Assembly: GCA_026932145.1 (NCBI GenBank)
Contig: JAIXKT010000032.1
Coordinates: 1-57,107, forward strand
Length of the DNA: 57,107 nt
From: Bacteroidia bacterium
GTDB lineage: Bacteria > Bacteroidota > Bacteroidia > J057 > JAIXKT01
Direction of reading: 5' to 3'
This document shows positions 7,657 to 17,106 of this stretch, one piece after another. Under the pieces are notes generated by a model. It did no database searches. It was given only the letters and a program-made list of their open reading frames with translations, and was not told the origin of the DNA. The first letter of the stretch is position 1. Each line of letters starts with the position of its first letter. The position numbers and the translations under genes were made by a program.

Positions 7657-8670
7657 ATGAAATATGAGGAAATTCTCAATCATATTCGTTCCCAAAAGTT
7701 TACGCCATTATATTATCTGTATGGAGAAGAGTCATATTTTATTGACAAGATAATCAGTACCTTAGATGAATGTGTGGTGCCAGAAAGCTGCCGGTCTTTT
7801 AATGTGGATATAATTTATGGAGAAGAAGCTACCGCTAACCGGCTGCTTTCGTTAGCCAAAAGTTTTCCCATGATGAGTGAACGCAAACTTATCATCGTTA
7901 AAGAAGCGCAACGCATTAAAAAAGATGAATTTGAAAAACTCACCACCTACTTTGAAAAACCGGTACAAACAACCATTTTAGCGTTCGCCTGCAAGGATAA
8001 AAAAAAACCGGATGGCCGCCTAAAATGGTCTAAAGTATTGGATAAAAACGGAATAGTATTTGAATCCAAATCCCTATATGAAAATCAAATTGCCAACTGG
8101 CTGGCACAATATGTTAAACAAAGTAGTTTTACCATTGCCGAAGATGCCCAACAAATAATCGCCACTTATTTAGGAAACAATTTACAAATTATTGAGAATG
8201 AGATTTCTAAAATAATACTAACGCTGAAGCAACAACAAAAAAATCATATTTCTAAAGAAACTGTCTTTGACATCATAGACATAGACAAAGACTATAACGT
8301 TTTTGAACTGATTGATAAAATCTCCTTGCGGGAGCCGGAAAAATGCCATCAGATAATCACCCAAATGCTTCGCAACCCCCGTGAAAACCCAGCAATAGTT
8401 ATTGTTTATCAGCTATTTGTATTCTTTCGGGACTTATCTATTTTAAAATACCGCCATGCAGAAACCGATAGCAGCATCGCTCAGATATTGGGAATTAACC
8501 CCTTTTTTGTAAAACGCTACAAAACAGCCCTTCAGCAGTTTACATTCACCCGCATCAAACAAAATCTACAGTATATCTTAGAGGCAGATTTAGCCCTAAA
8601 AGGAATTATCAATACCCGAATAGGCGATGGACATATCCTAAAAACATTGATAATAAAGTTATTACAATAG
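7657..8670 (+). CDS. holA: DNA polymerase III subunit delta
   Basis: The protein has 337 residues, normal for HolA. It starts MKYEEILNHIRSQKFTPLYYLYGEESYFIDKI, the degenerate P-loop region of the clamp-loader delta subunit. Other blocks are LLSLAKSFPMMSERKLIIVKEAQ, the lid-like LAFACKDKKKPDGRLKW, AQQIIATYLGNNLQIIENEISKI, and a C-terminal helical collar domain (FELIDKISLREPEKCHQII). It opens the beta clamp as part of the clamp loader in the cytoplasm. It probably has its own transcript, 67 bases after the GT2 gene. It converges with the cysteine desulfurase gene, and a small hairpin lies between the two. Confidence 0.9.
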   Translation: MKYEEILNHIRSQKFTPLYYLYGEESYFIDKIISTLDECVVPESCRSFNVDIIYGEEATANRLLSLAKSFPMMSERKLIIVKEAQRIKKDEFEKLTTYFEKPVQTTILAFACKDKKKPDGRLKWSKVLDKNGIVFESKSLYENQIANWLAQYVKQSSFTIAEDAQQIIATYLGNNLQIIENEISKIILTLKQQQKNHISKETVFDIIDIDKDYNVFELIDKISLREPEKCHQIITQMLRNPRENPAIVIVYQLFVFFRDLSILKYRHAETDSSIAQILGINPFFVKRYKTALQQFTFTRIKQNLQYILEADLALKGIINTRIGDGHILKTLIIKLLQ

Positions 8671-8675
8671 CTTTT

Positions 8676-8695
8676 TGAGGAATTTTATTTCCTCA
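8676..8695. terminator. Weak bidirectional hairpin between holA and the desulfurase gene
   Basis: TGAGGAA (8676-8682) and TTCCTCA (8689-8695) form a 7-bp stem with a 6-base loop. The right arm includes the desulfurase stop codon. T-rich flanks on both sides fit a small terminator shared by two converging genes. Confidence 0.45.
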
Positions 8696-9844
8696 TACAA
8701 ATGCTTCTTGATGAAGTTTTGTTAAAATAGAAATAGTGTAATCTATTTCTTCAATAGTTGTTAATGGGCTAAAAGAGAACCGGATAGAGTTTCCGACTCG
8801 TATTTCGGAGCAGTTCATTGCTCGCAAGACGTGCGACCCTGCATTGCTGCCGGAAGTGCAGGCAGAACCGCCGGAAGCTGAAATTCCATGCGTATCTAAA
8901 TTATAAAGTAACATAGATTCTGGGTCTGAACCCGGAAAAACTACACTTAAAATAGTGGCCGCCGAACATCCAACTTGCTGGTTTCCATTAAATTGAACTT
9001 CTTGAATTTGCTGGGTTAGTTTTTCCTTAAAATACTGTTTGAGGTTATTTAGATGTTTCGTATGCTCTTCTATATTTCGTAAGCTATGTTCTAAAGCGGC
9101 AGCCATTCCCACAATTCCGGCAACATTTTCAGTACCGGCACGTTGGTTTCGCTCTTGACTTCCACCATATAAAAGAGGTTCAACCGCAGATTGATTTTTT
9201 CTAAACAAAAAGCCGACCCCTTTTGGCCCCCCAAACTTATGTGCCGAAGCCGCAACAAAATCTACCGGTAAGTTGCTTAGATTAAGGGAAAAATGCCCAA
9301 TCGTTTGAACTGTATCTGAATGAAATAATGCACCAAACTCTTTGCAGCAACTTCCGATAGCCGCAATATCATGTAAGGTTCCAATTTCGTTGTTGGCGTG
9401 CATTAAACTGACTAATGTTTTTTCGGAGCATTTTTCTAAGGTGTTTTTTAGTTCCTCTAAAGAAATGTTCCCAAACTCATCAACTGATAAGTAGGTTATT
9501 TTTATGCCACTACGCTTTGCTAATTTTTCTGCTGTATAAATAACTGCATGATGTTCTAATTTAGTGGTAATGATGTGCTTAACATGGAGACTATACACGC
9601 AGCCGCAGAGTGCCATATTATCGGCTTCTGTGCCGCCGCTTGTAAAAACGATTTCTGCCGGAGCGCAATGCAGTAATTGCGCAATATTTTTACGGCTATT
9701 TTCAATTGCAGCACGCAAAATCCGCCCATGATGATGAATTGCAGAAGGATTCCCAAAATATTGGGTCAAATAGGGTAGCATCGCTTCAACAGATTCTAAA
9801 TACATTGGGGTAGAAGCTGCATTGTCTAAATAGGCTCGCATCAT
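8693..9844 (-). CDS. Cysteine desulfurase (NifS/IscS family)
   Basis: This 383-residue PLP enzyme releases sulfur from cysteine as a Cys persulfide for Fe-S clusters or thiolation of tRNA. Visible signatures are the N-terminal YLDNAASTPM, TSGGTEADNMAL, the PLP lysine in ASAHKFGGPKGVGFLF, the NQRAGTENVAGIVG loop, and the active-site Cys in SGGSACTSGSNAGSHVLRAM, which places it in the IscS-like class I group. The start is either of two adjacent ATGs (MMRAYLDNAAS). No iscU, iscA or suf genes are nearby, so the gene is isolated here and could serve thiouridine synthesis (MnmA partner) instead of general Fe-S assembly. A CAAAGTTA box at 9858-9865 fits a promoter with a very short leader. Confidence 0.9.
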   Translation of the reverse strand: MMRAYLDNAASTPMYLESVEAMLPYLTQYFGNPSAIHHHGRILRAAIENSRKNIAQLLHCAPAEIVFTSGGTEADNMALCGCVYSLHVKHIITTKLEHHAVIYTAEKLAKRSGIKITYLSVDEFGNISLEELKNTLEKCSEKTLVSLMHANNEIGTLHDIAAIGSCCKEFGALFHSDTVQTIGHFSLNLSNLPVDFVAASAHKFGGPKGVGFLFRKNQSAVEPLLYGGSQERNQRAGTENVAGIVGMAAALEHSLRNIEEHTKHLNNLKQYFKEKLTQQIQEVQFNGNQQVGCSAATILSVVFPGSDPESMLLYNLDTHGISASGGSACTSGSNAGSHVLRAMNCSEIRVGNSIRFSFSPLTTIEEIDYTISILTKLHQEAFV

Positions 9845-9857
9845 AAATAAGAGAGAA

Positions 9858-9865
9858 CAAAGTTA
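9858..9865 (-). promoter_or_regulatory. -7 box for the cysteine desulfurase gene
   Basis: On the minus strand this reads TAACTTTG, an exact TAnnTTTG match, 13 bases upstream of the start codon. No clear -33 element was seen. Confidence 0.5.
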
Positions 9866-9987
9866 CAAAAAAGAGTAACTTCTATTTAGCTGCTTACAAA
9901 GCCGACTGCTTTTATCTAAGATTAAGTGCCCAAAAAGAATTATTCTGTATGCATTTTTATAGTTACTTAGCGAAGTTTTTGGAGCAC

Positions 9988-10671
9988 ATGAAAATTGGTT
10001 TAGTTACATTTCCGGGTAGCAACTGCGATAATGACTTGCGATTAGCAATTAAACGGATTACGGGAAAAGAACCTATTGCGTTATGGCATAAAGACACTGA
10101 TTTACAAGGTTGTAGAGGAGTATTTTTGCCCGGAGGTTTTTCTTATGGCGACTATTTGCGCTCTGGTGCTATTGCTCGCTTTTCTCCCATTATGCAGGAG
10201 ATCATCAAATTTGCCCAAAATGGCGGATTAGTGATGGGAATCTGTAACGGTTTTCAAATTTTGACAGAAGCCGGATTACTACCCGGAACGTTATTAAAAA
10301 ATGATAATCAACTATTTAACTGTTCATCGGTTTTCATTAAACCGGCAACTCAGCACTCAATAATAACCCAAAATTTAACCTCAAACCCTTTAAAAATACC
10401 CATTGCACACGGAGAGGGACGCTACTTCTGCCCACAAGATACTTTGAATAACCTTCAAGAATATGAGCAAATCTTATTTCGATACTGCAATGAATCTGGT
10501 GAGGTTTCCTCGGCCAGCAATCCCAATGGGTCATTAGAATCCATTGCCGGCGTGTGTAACAAAAATAAAAATGTATTTGGGATGATGCCCCATCCAGAGC
10601 GTGCAGCCGACTCGGATATTCATAATACTGACGGACTTGAGATTCTACGAAGTTTTTGCCTAAATAGCTGA
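9988..10671 (+). CDS. purQ: Phosphoribosylformylglycinamidine synthase, glutaminase subunit
   Basis: The protein has 227 residues from the ATG at 9988 (MKIGLVTFPGSNCDNDLRLA). A longer frame from 9949 was rejected because PurQ proteins begin exactly here and GGAG precedes this ATG at a good spacing. It is a class I glutamine amidotransferase that feeds ammonia to PurL in step 4 of purine synthesis. The nucleophile Cys is in MGICNGFQILTEAGLLPG, GEGRY lies before the mid-domain, and the His-Glu pair is in MMPHPERAAD. The small PurQ form needs PurS and a separate PurL, neither of which is in the window. The next gene follows 5 bases later. Confidence 0.92.
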   Translation: MKIGLVTFPGSNCDNDLRLAIKRITGKEPIALWHKDTDLQGCRGVFLPGGFSYGDYLRSGAIARFSPIMQEIIKFAQNGGLVMGICNGFQILTEAGLLPGTLLKNDNQLFNCSSVFIKPATQHSIITQNLTSNPLKIPIAHGEGRYFCPQDTLNNLQEYEQILFRYCNESGEVSSASNPNGSLESIAGVCNKNKNVFGMMPHPERAADSDIHNTDGLEILRSFCLNS

Positions 10672-10676
10672 TTTTC

Positions 10677-11741
10677 ATGTATCAAGATGAATCCGGAAAG
10701 TGGGTTTGCTTATCTGTTGGCCCTGCTACCTTAGATAGCCACGTCAATGAATATTATCAGGAAGCCTGTACCTCCGGAATTCTAAGCCGTTCACACCGAA
10801 GCCCACAATTTTCTGCCCTGTATGAACGGCTGGTACTTGCTTTTCAGCATAACCAACTTTTACCCAGAGACTATGCTGTACTCTTGTTTAGCTCGGCAAC
10901 AGAATGTTGGCAAGTGCTGGCAGATTCTTTTCCGGAAAGCCAATCGCATCATCTGTTTAATGGATCATTTGGCCAAAAATGGTGGGAACGAACAAAAAGC
11001 ATAAAACCGATGCTTACAACAGCGCAACAATTTGATATTAATGAGGTTGTAAATCCAACTACCCTAGATACTTTTAACGGGATTTTATGTTTAACCCAAA
11101 ATGAGACTTCTAACGGCACAGCTATTCCCGTTGATTCAATTGTGAAATGGCACAACAGGTATCCGGAAGCCTTACTTGCTGTGGACGCTACTTCCAGCAT
11201 GGGCGGCATTCAGTTGCCTTGGTCATGTGCTGATATTTGGTTTGCTTCGGTTCAAAAATGCTTTGGTTTACCGGCAGGTTTAGCCGTAATGTTATTAAGC
11301 CGGCGAGCAGTAGAGTACGCCAATCACTTTAATATCACCAACCGCTATAATTTACTTGCAAACGCGATTCAGCATTACCGAAACCGCCAAACTACCCATA
11401 CACCGAATACCGCAAATATTTATCTCCTTACCCGTGTTTTAGAAGAGCGTAATTCCATTCAAATTATAGCAGAACGTACCCGATCCCAATCAGATATGCT
11501 CTTTGACGTATTAGAAGCTCACCCAACCTTAAAACCACTGATAACCAATTATCTAAACCGATCCCAAACAATTATTGTTATCAAAACCGAATCACAGGAA
11601 AACTGGACTAAACAACTTGCTACTGAGGGACTTGTAGTCAGCAGTGGATATGGTGCTTGGAAAAAAAATACCTTCCGAATAGCAAACTTCCCAACTATTA
11701 AACAAGAATGGCTGAACCTTTTTATCAAACAAATTAATTGA
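10677..11741 (+). CDS. Class V aminotransferase, phosphoserine aminotransferase-like
   Basis: This 354-residue PLP enzyme starts 5 bases after purQ and is probably co-transcribed with it. SVGPATL at the N-terminus, SRSHRSPQF (substrate loop), FNGSFGQKWWE, LAVDATSSMGG (PLP Asp) and the Schiff-base lysine in FASVQKCFGLPAGLAV are the marks of the SerC/alanine-glyoxylate branch. The SRSHRSP and QKCFG pattern is closest to SerC, which makes phosphoserine from 3-phosphohydroxypyruvate. No serA or serB is near, and I cannot exclude an alanine-glyoxylate or unknown specificity, so no symbol is given. The deduced protein is complete. Confidence 0.8.
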   Translation: MYQDESGKWVCLSVGPATLDSHVNEYYQEACTSGILSRSHRSPQFSALYERLVLAFQHNQLLPRDYAVLLFSSATECWQVLADSFPESQSHHLFNGSFGQKWWERTKSIKPMLTTAQQFDINEVVNPTTLDTFNGILCLTQNETSNGTAIPVDSIVKWHNRYPEALLAVDATSSMGGIQLPWSCADIWFASVQKCFGLPAGLAVMLLSRRAVEYANHFNITNRYNLLANAIQHYRNRQTTHTPNTANIYLLTRVLEERNSIQIIAERTRSQSDMLFDVLEAHPTLKPLITNYLNRSQTIIVIKTESQENWTKQLATEGLVVSSGYGAWKKNTFRIANFPTIKQEWLNLFIKQIN

Positions 11742-11927
11742 CAACGACCCCTAATCTACCCTTGAACAAATAGAAGCAATTATCTTTATAAAATTGATAT
11801 TTGTTTTTAATAAAAGTTGAATTTAAATTGCCGCCGCAGAGCTGATTGGCATCAATATTGACAGGAAAAAATCTCATTAACAGCTTAGTTAGCCGAAGTA
11901 AAAGAACCTAATAAAAATAAAACAACA

Positions 11928-12848
11928 ATGGAGAAACATTTTTTTAGAACAGGACTTATTATAGTCTTAGCTTTTGTAGTAAACACAGCATTTGCGCAAG
12001 ACGATGCTGAAGGCTGTAAAGACTATCCATTATTTAACCGGATGCCAAACTATTATCTTTCAAATTGTGAAGAATTAGAATTTGGCTCTATGAAATTTCC
12101 TACAGGCATTCCAAATCCTAAGAATGATAATAAAATCAAGTCAGAAGCAGTTGAAGGGAAAATAATGGCATTTAAGTATTCATTAAAAGAAGAGGCGAAA
12201 CCAGCATCTGGCTTGCAAATCATGCGTAACTTTCAAACGGCAGCAAAACAAAATGGAGGTGTTGTTTTAGGAGAATATCAAGGGTGGTGTTCAGGATATT
12301 ATGACCATAACGGAGAAAGCATTAACGGAGGAGATATTCCGGTTGGTAATGGCTGCACAAATTGGTCAACGACTTTTAAATTTACCAAGAATAACAAAGA
12401 AATTTGGGTGTATGAACAACTTGCTGATGGTGGATATGATTTGATTATTGCAGAAAAGGAAGCCATGAAGCAAGATATTCAAGTCAATGAAATGTTTGAA
12501 AAAATCAATAATGGAAACTCTCTGGTGCTTTACATTAACTTTGAAACAGGGAAATCTGTTATCAAAAATGAATCCCAAAATATCATTGATGAAATATACA
12601 AAATGCTGAAAGGAAATCCGTCTTTAAAAATTATAATAGAAGGACACACCGATAATACCGGCAATAAGGATTCTAACCAAACCCTTTCTGAACAACGTGC
12701 TGCAAGCGTAAAAGCCGCATTAGTAAGCAAAGGTATTGCCACAGACAGAATAAAGTCAGTTGGTTATGGACAAGATAAACCCATTTCTGATAACAGCACC
12801 GAGGAAGGAAAAACCAAAAACAGACGGGTAGAGATAAAAAAAATGTAG
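11928..12848 (+). CDS. OmpA-family outer membrane/periplasmic protein
   Basis: The protein has 306 residues. A signal peptide (MEKHFFRTGLIIVLAFVVNTAFAQ) is followed by an N-terminal region of about 160 residues (CKDYPLFNRMPNYYLSNCEELEFG...) resembling the domain that precedes OmpA modules in other Bacteroidota proteins. It contains a Cys-rich segment (GWCSGYYDHNGESINGG...NGCTNW). The C-terminal ~115 residues are a complete OmpA peptidoglycan-binding domain: INFETGKSVIKNES, IIIEGHTDNTGN, LSEQRAASVKAALVSKGI, SVGYGQDKPI and NRRVEI. No beta-barrel is evident, so it is more likely a soluble periplasmic or lipid-free anchor protein. It stands alone with about 190 bases of non-coding DNA before it. 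Confidence 0.88.
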   Translation: MEKHFFRTGLIIVLAFVVNTAFAQDDAEGCKDYPLFNRMPNYYLSNCEELEFGSMKFPTGIPNPKNDNKIKSEAVEGKIMAFKYSLKEEAKPASGLQIMRNFQTAAKQNGGVVLGEYQGWCSGYYDHNGESINGGDIPVGNGCTNWSTTFKFTKNNKEIWVYEQLADGGYDLIIAEKEAMKQDIQVNEMFEKINNGNSLVLYINFETGKSVIKNESQNIIDEIYKMLKGNPSLKIIIEGHTDNTGNKDSNQTLSEQRAASVKAALVSKGIATDRIKSVGYGQDKPISDNSTEEGKTKNRRVEIKKM

Positions 12849-12952
12849 CTACTCGATACCCATAATACTTCGGTAGTTTTTAACTTAAATATCTAATTAT
12901 CAATGAATTAAATATTTATAAATTAGATAATATATTGACTCTTAGTATATTT

Positions 12953-13120
12953 ATTGGTTGTGGCTCAGAAAGTATGATAAACGCTTGACAACAAGCCGTA
13001 ACTTTACGATTTAACCTAAAACCGAAGTTACTTATCCTCATTGTCGAAGCACAAAAATATCTAAAAATGGGCGGAAAAAGAACGGAACTCAGAATTATTT
13101 GTGTACCGCTTATCAAAAAA
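12953..13120 (-). repeat. Dispersed intergenic repeat, copy B (one end)
   Basis: It opens with GGTTGTGGCTCAGAAAGTAT and continues through TAACTTTACGATTTA (shared with copy C) and CATTGTCGAAGCACAAAAAT (the conserved internal block). It then runs through CAGAATTATTTGTGTACCGC, which recurs near 23.1 kb and, more loosely, in copy C. The opposite end is not recognisable. Unlike copies A, D and E, its promoter-like box points away from any start codon, towards the 3' end of the OmpA gene. Confidence 0.7.
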
Positions 13121-13172
13121 ACTATTAATATACGGATTATCAGCTATTTATAAATATATATACGAACTTATT

Positions 13173-13201
13173 TTGCAGGGTTTCAAATAGTTGTACTTTT
13201 G
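13173..13201 (+). promoter_or_regulatory. Promoter of the FkbM methyltransferase gene
   Basis: TTG (13173-13175), an 18-base spacer and TACTTTTG (13194-13201) give a complete -33/-7 pair. The start ATG is about 50 bases downstream. Confidence 0.65.
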
Positions 13202-13250
13202 CCGTGTACTGGAAGTTATACTCCCCGATCTAAGACCCAAATAGTTAATT

Positions 13251-14135
13251 ATGAATGGCGATATAAAAAAACCAAAGCAATTATTAAATGCATTCAGAAG
13301 TCTTTTTATAATACTACAGATAGATAAAATATTACGATATTTTACCCATAATAAAGAATCCACTTCATTCATTGGGAAAATAGCTCCTAATAATTACCAA
13401 TATAAACCAAATACGATACGAAAATTTAAAATTAATGATATTTGCTTAGAAGGAGATATAAGCGACTATGTTGCGCATTTCTTATACTTTGGATTTAAAG
13501 ATATCGCACATGAAAGATTATTGAACCTTGCTAAAAAGGATGCAATAATACTTGATATCGGAACCAATATAGGAACTACACTTTTAAGATTTGCAGATAG
13601 GGTTGGCTCCAATGGATATGTTTATGGATTTGAACCCGATGTAATTAACTATAAATCATGTTTTAAAAATATCTCACTTAATAACTTTAGTAATATAGAA
13701 GTTAATAATATTGGTTTAGGAGACTCTAATAATGTATTTTTATTGGTAGTAGATACACCAACTAATAGGGGAGGAAATAGAATTGTTATTGGTAACACAA
13801 CGAATAAGGAGTCTATTGAGATTAAAGTACAAAAATTAGATGATTGGATTACCTCAAAAGATATAAGTAAAATAAACGTTATTAAAATAGATGTAGAAGG
13901 ATTCGAATTTAAAGTACTAAAAGGAGGAATAGAAACTATCCAAAAGTTTAAACCGATTATGTTTATTGAATTAGATGATAATAATTTAAAAGCTGTTGGT
14001 AATTCTGCGAAGGAACTAATAGCCTTAGTAGAATCTTTAAACTATAGTATTATAAATGCAGAAAACAACGCAGCAGTTTACGCTGACCAATCGTTTACGA
14101 ATTGCCATTTTGATATACTCTGTACTCCTAAGTAA
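13251..14135 (+). CDS. FkbM family methyltransferase
   Basis: This 294-residue SAM-dependent O-methyltransferase has ILDIGTNIGTTLLRFADRVG (SAM loop I, about residues 100-119), YGFEPD (motif II, acidic ribose contact), NNIGLGDSN, and the family's hallmark INVIKIDVEGFEFKVLKGG. It ends with the normal ILCTPK tail. FkbM enzymes often methylate sugars or lipids of surface polysaccharides. The gene is distinctly more AT-rich than its neighbours (many AAT, ATA and AAA codons), is flanked by repeat copy B and a perfect terminator, and stands alone, which suggests acquisition by transfer. The acceptor is unknown. The ATG at 13251 fits the promoter at 13173-13201. Confidence 0.88.
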   Translation: MNGDIKKPKQLLNAFRSLFIILQIDKILRYFTHNKESTSFIGKIAPNNYQYKPNTIRKFKINDICLEGDISDYVAHFLYFGFKDIAHERLLNLAKKDAIILDIGTNIGTTLLRFADRVGSNGYVYGFEPDVINYKSCFKNISLNNFSNIEVNNIGLGDSNNVFLLVVDTPTNRGGNRIVIGNTTNKESIEIKVQKLDDWITSKDISKINVIKIDVEGFEFKVLKGGIETIQKFKPIMFIELDDNNLKAVGNSAKELIALVESLNYSIINAENNAAVYADQSFTNCHFDILCTPK

Positions 14136-14233
14136 ATTCAATGTACATCGTACAGACTATTGGTAGTTAGGAACAATTTTTTCTAATCCTAACTACTTGA
14201 TTATCAATAGTAATTTTGTAATTACTTTTTTAG

Positions 14234-14283
14234 TACAGGGCAAAAATTTCAAATAATTAACTATTTGAAATTTTTGCCCTGTA
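14234..14283. terminator. Strong bidirectional terminator
   Basis: A perfect 22-bp stem (14234-14255 with 14262-14283) surrounds a 6-base loop. The stem has a GC-rich foot (CAGGGC/GCCCTG) and A/T-rich arms that give T-runs in both directions. It sits between the FkbM gene and sucA, which converge, so it should end both transcripts. Confidence 0.85.
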
Positions 14284-14330
14284 TCTTTAGTTGTTTTACT
14301 ATATGCAATTTTACCTCAAAGTCAGTAGTT

Positions 14331-17063
14331 CTATCTAACTAATTGAGTTTCAGGGACTAAGTCTAAGGCTTTTTTGATTATGTATTCCTGCTGGGAAAGA
14401 TGCTGTTTATGTGATCCCGTAGCTGGGCTGGCACTTTCTTTTCTGGAACAAACTTCAAATGGAATGTCGCGAAGTTTTCGTAGAATATAAGTCCAAGCTC
14501 CCATGTTTTCTGGCTCTTCCTGAACCCATAACACCTTAGCTTTATGATACTTAGCGATTATATCCCGAATAGCAAGTTCCGGTAAAGGATACAACTGTTC
14601 AAGGCGAACAATAGCCACATTTTCTTTGTTAAAAGCTAATTTCTGGTCAAGTAAGTCGTAATAGATCTTTCCGGTACAGAATATCAGTCTATCTACAATT
14701 TCCGGCTGTTCTGTTGGGTCATCAATTACAGGTTGAAATTTATCATACATAAAATCAGCGACAGGAGAGACACATTTGGGATGCCGAAGTAAACTTTTGG
14801 GGGTAAATATCGCAGCAGGAATTCTATATTCTCCTTTTACTTGTCTGCGAAGCGCATGAAACATATTTGCCGGCGTGGTGCAATCCAACACATAAATATT
14901 GTTTTCAGCACAAAGTTGTAAAAAGCGTTCCATACGTGCACTGGAATGTTCAGGCCCTTGACCTTCATAACCATGTGGTAATAAAACAGTTAGAGCATTT
15001 AGCCTCTGCCATTTTGTTTGGCTGCAACTAAAGAATTGGTCGGTGATAATCTGGGCACCATTAGAAAAATCTCCAAACTGAGCTTCCCAAATTACCAAAT
15101 CATTGGGAGAAGAATACGAATATCCATACTCAAAACCCATAACCGCATATTCAGATAATAAAGAATTATAAATGTGTAACTTAGATTTTTCGGTGGCTAA
15201 ATTATTTAATGCAGTATAAGAACTGCCATTTTTTTGGTCTTTGATAACAGCATGACGGTGTGAAAAAGTGCCCCTTTCAACGTCTTGCCCTGAAATGCGA
15301 ATACTATGTCCATCTGCCAGCAAGGAAGCATAAGCCAATAATTCTCCCATTCCCCAGTCAACTTTGTTGGTTTCAAACACCATTTTATTTCTGTCGCTAA
15401 ATAGTTTAGCCACATTTTTATGGGGTACAAAAGATGCTGGAATCGTCGAAAGTATTTCTGTATATTTGGTTAATTGGTCATCGGTAATGCTGGTATCAGG
15501 AATTTCAAGTACTTCATCTCGGGTGATGTATCGAAAGCCTACCCAAGACCGTTTAGGGAGGTCTCCAAGGACAGAACCTTCTTTTTCTTTGGCACTTTTC
15601 AGCTGATTTTGGAGATAATCGTCAAACCCCTGCTGCATTTCAGCAAACTCTTGGGTAGTAATTACTCCTTCAGCTATCAATTTTTCTTGGTAAATTGTTA
15701 ATGGGGATTTATGTTTATCAATAATTTCATACATCAATGCTTGCGTAAATCTGGGTTCATCTCCTTCGTTATGGCCATATTTACGGTAGCATACTATATC
15801 TATAAAAATATCTCGATTGAACTCTTGGCGAAAGTCCATAGCTAATTGGGTCGCAAAGACCACTGCTTCGGGATCATCTCCATTAACATGAAATACTGGA
15901 GATAAAGTTACTTTGGCTATGTCTGTGCAGTATGTACTAGAGCGGGAGCACTCAGGGTCAGTAGTAAAGCCAATTTGGTTATTGATAACGATATGAACTG
16001 TTCCGCCGACCCCATAGCCTTTTAGCTCGGACATCTGCGCCACTTCATAAACAATACCTTGCCCAGATAAAGAAGCATCTCCATGAATCAGTATCGGCAC
16101 AATTGCATCAATATCACCTTGATAGATATTATCAAGGCGGGCGCGAACCATCCCTTCAACTACTGGATTAACTGCCTCTAAGTGAGATGGATTAGGTGCC
16201 AAACTTAGGTGGATCTGTTTGCCATTTGCAAGTACCGGGTCGCTTGAAAAACCCATGTGATATTTTACGTCTCCGTCAAAAATGGAGTTAGCTATCCCTT
16301 TTCCTTCAAATTCTCCAAAAACGGTTTCATAGTCCTTTTGGAGAATGTTTGTAAGTACATTCAGTCGGCCTCGATGAGCCATTCCAACGACAAATTCTTT
16401 GGCTCCATTTTCTGCCCCGCGTAAGATAATACCGTCTAATGCCGGAATAAGAGATTCCGCTCCTTCTAACGAAAAACGTTTTTGGCCAACAAATTTTTTG
16501 TGTAAGAAATTTTCAAAAGAAGCAGATTCATTTAATTTCTTCAAAATAGCCTTCTTTTGTTCTTTAGAAAAAGAGGGCTTATTTTTAGAGGTCTCCATGC
16601 GTTTCTCTAACCACGCTGTTATTTCCGGATTGCGGGTATATCTGTATTCTACACCGATAGATCCACAGTAAGTTTCTTCTAAGTGGCTGATAATCTGGCG
16701 TAATGTAGCCATACCTAACCCAATTATTTCTCCAGAGAGAAACTTGGTATCTAAATCTGCCTCTGTAAGCTCAAAATTAGATATATCTAAGGTAGGTAAG
16801 GAAGGTTTGTTGGGCAAGATTGGGTTCGTTTTTGCAAATAGATGCCCGCGGCTGCGGTATCCGTTTATTAGGTCTAAAACATGAACTTCTTTTGAGAAGG
16901 CATTAGATACTGTTTGAACGCCTTCTCCACTTCGGGAGAACTCAAATCCTTCAAAAAAACGCTGCCAACTCGTGTCTAACGTCTCCGGCGTGTCAATATA
17001 CTGCCGATATAGCTGTTCCACATACTCTGCACCAGCATTGCCTAAATATGTCAATTTATCCAT
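14331..17063 (-). CDS. sucA: 2-oxoglutarate dehydrogenase E1 component
   Basis: This 910-residue thiamine-diphosphate enzyme decarboxylates 2-oxoglutarate in the TCA cycle and passes succinyl to E2. The N-terminus MDKLTYLGNAGAEYVEQLYRQY is the usual E1o lead helix. GMAHRGRLNVL, SHLEAVNPVVEG, HGDASLSGQGIVYE and the ThDP/Mg motif ending INNQIGFTT follow. The C-terminal half carries GTFSHRHAV, EAQFGDFSNGAQ and ARMERFLQLC. It is about as long as E. coli SucA (933), so it is complete. sucB (E2) is not adjacent, so E1 and E2 are not in one operon here. A CAAAAATA box at 17107-17114 provides a promoter; repeat copy C lies just upstream. Confidence 0.95.
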   Translation of the reverse strand: MDKLTYLGNAGAEYVEQLYRQYIDTPETLDTSWQRFFEGFEFSRSGEGVQTVSNAFSKEVHVLDLINGYRSRGHLFAKTNPILPNKPSLPTLDISNFELTEADLDTKFLSGEIIGLGMATLRQIISHLEETYCGSIGVEYRYTRNPEITAWLEKRMETSKNKPSFSKEQKKAILKKLNESASFENFLHKKFVGQKRFSLEGAESLIPALDGIILRGAENGAKEFVVGMAHRGRLNVLTNILQKDYETVFGEFEGKGIANSIFDGDVKYHMGFSSDPVLANGKQIHLSLAPNPSHLEAVNPVVEGMVRARLDNIYQGDIDAIVPILIHGDASLSGQGIVYEVAQMSELKGYGVGGTVHIVINNQIGFTTDPECSRSSTYCTDIAKVTLSPVFHVNGDDPEAVVFATQLAMDFRQEFNRDIFIDIVCYRKYGHNEGDEPRFTQALMYEIIDKHKSPLTIYQEKLIAEGVITTQEFAEMQQGFDDYLQNQLKSAKEKEGSVLGDLPKRSWVGFRYITRDEVLEIPDTSITDDQLTKYTEILSTIPASFVPHKNVAKLFSDRNKMVFETNKVDWGMGELLAYASLLADGHSIRISGQDVERGTFSHRHAVIKDQKNGSSYTALNNLATEKSKLHIYNSLLSEYAVMGFEYGYSYSSPNDLVIWEAQFGDFSNGAQIITDQFFSCSQTKWQRLNALTVLLPHGYEGQGPEHSSARMERFLQLCAENNIYVLDCTTPANMFHALRRQVKGEYRIPAAIFTPKSLLRHPKCVSPVADFMYDKFQPVIDDPTEQPEIVDRLIFCTGKIYYDLLDQKLAFNKENVAIVRLEQLYPLPELAIRDIIAKYHKAKVLWVQEEPENMGAWTYILRKLRDIPFEVCSRKESASPATGSHKQHLSQQEYIIKKALDLVPETQLVR

Positions 17064-17106
17064 GATGAGCGAATTTTAACGCTGTAATTATTGGGGTATC
17101 TTCGGG

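Larger units (their letters stand above)
12849..13250. other. Intergenic region between the OmpA and FkbM genes
   Basis: It contains repeat copy B (about 12953-13120) and the FkbM promoter (13173-13201). No open frame with coding character was seen. Confidence 0.6.

Noticed and set aside
14191-14210. TTGATTATCAAT as an Fnr-like operator (also near 37616 and 50374)
   Set aside because: The motif is short and AT-rich, lies far from starts at two sites and inside a repeat at the third, so chance is likely.
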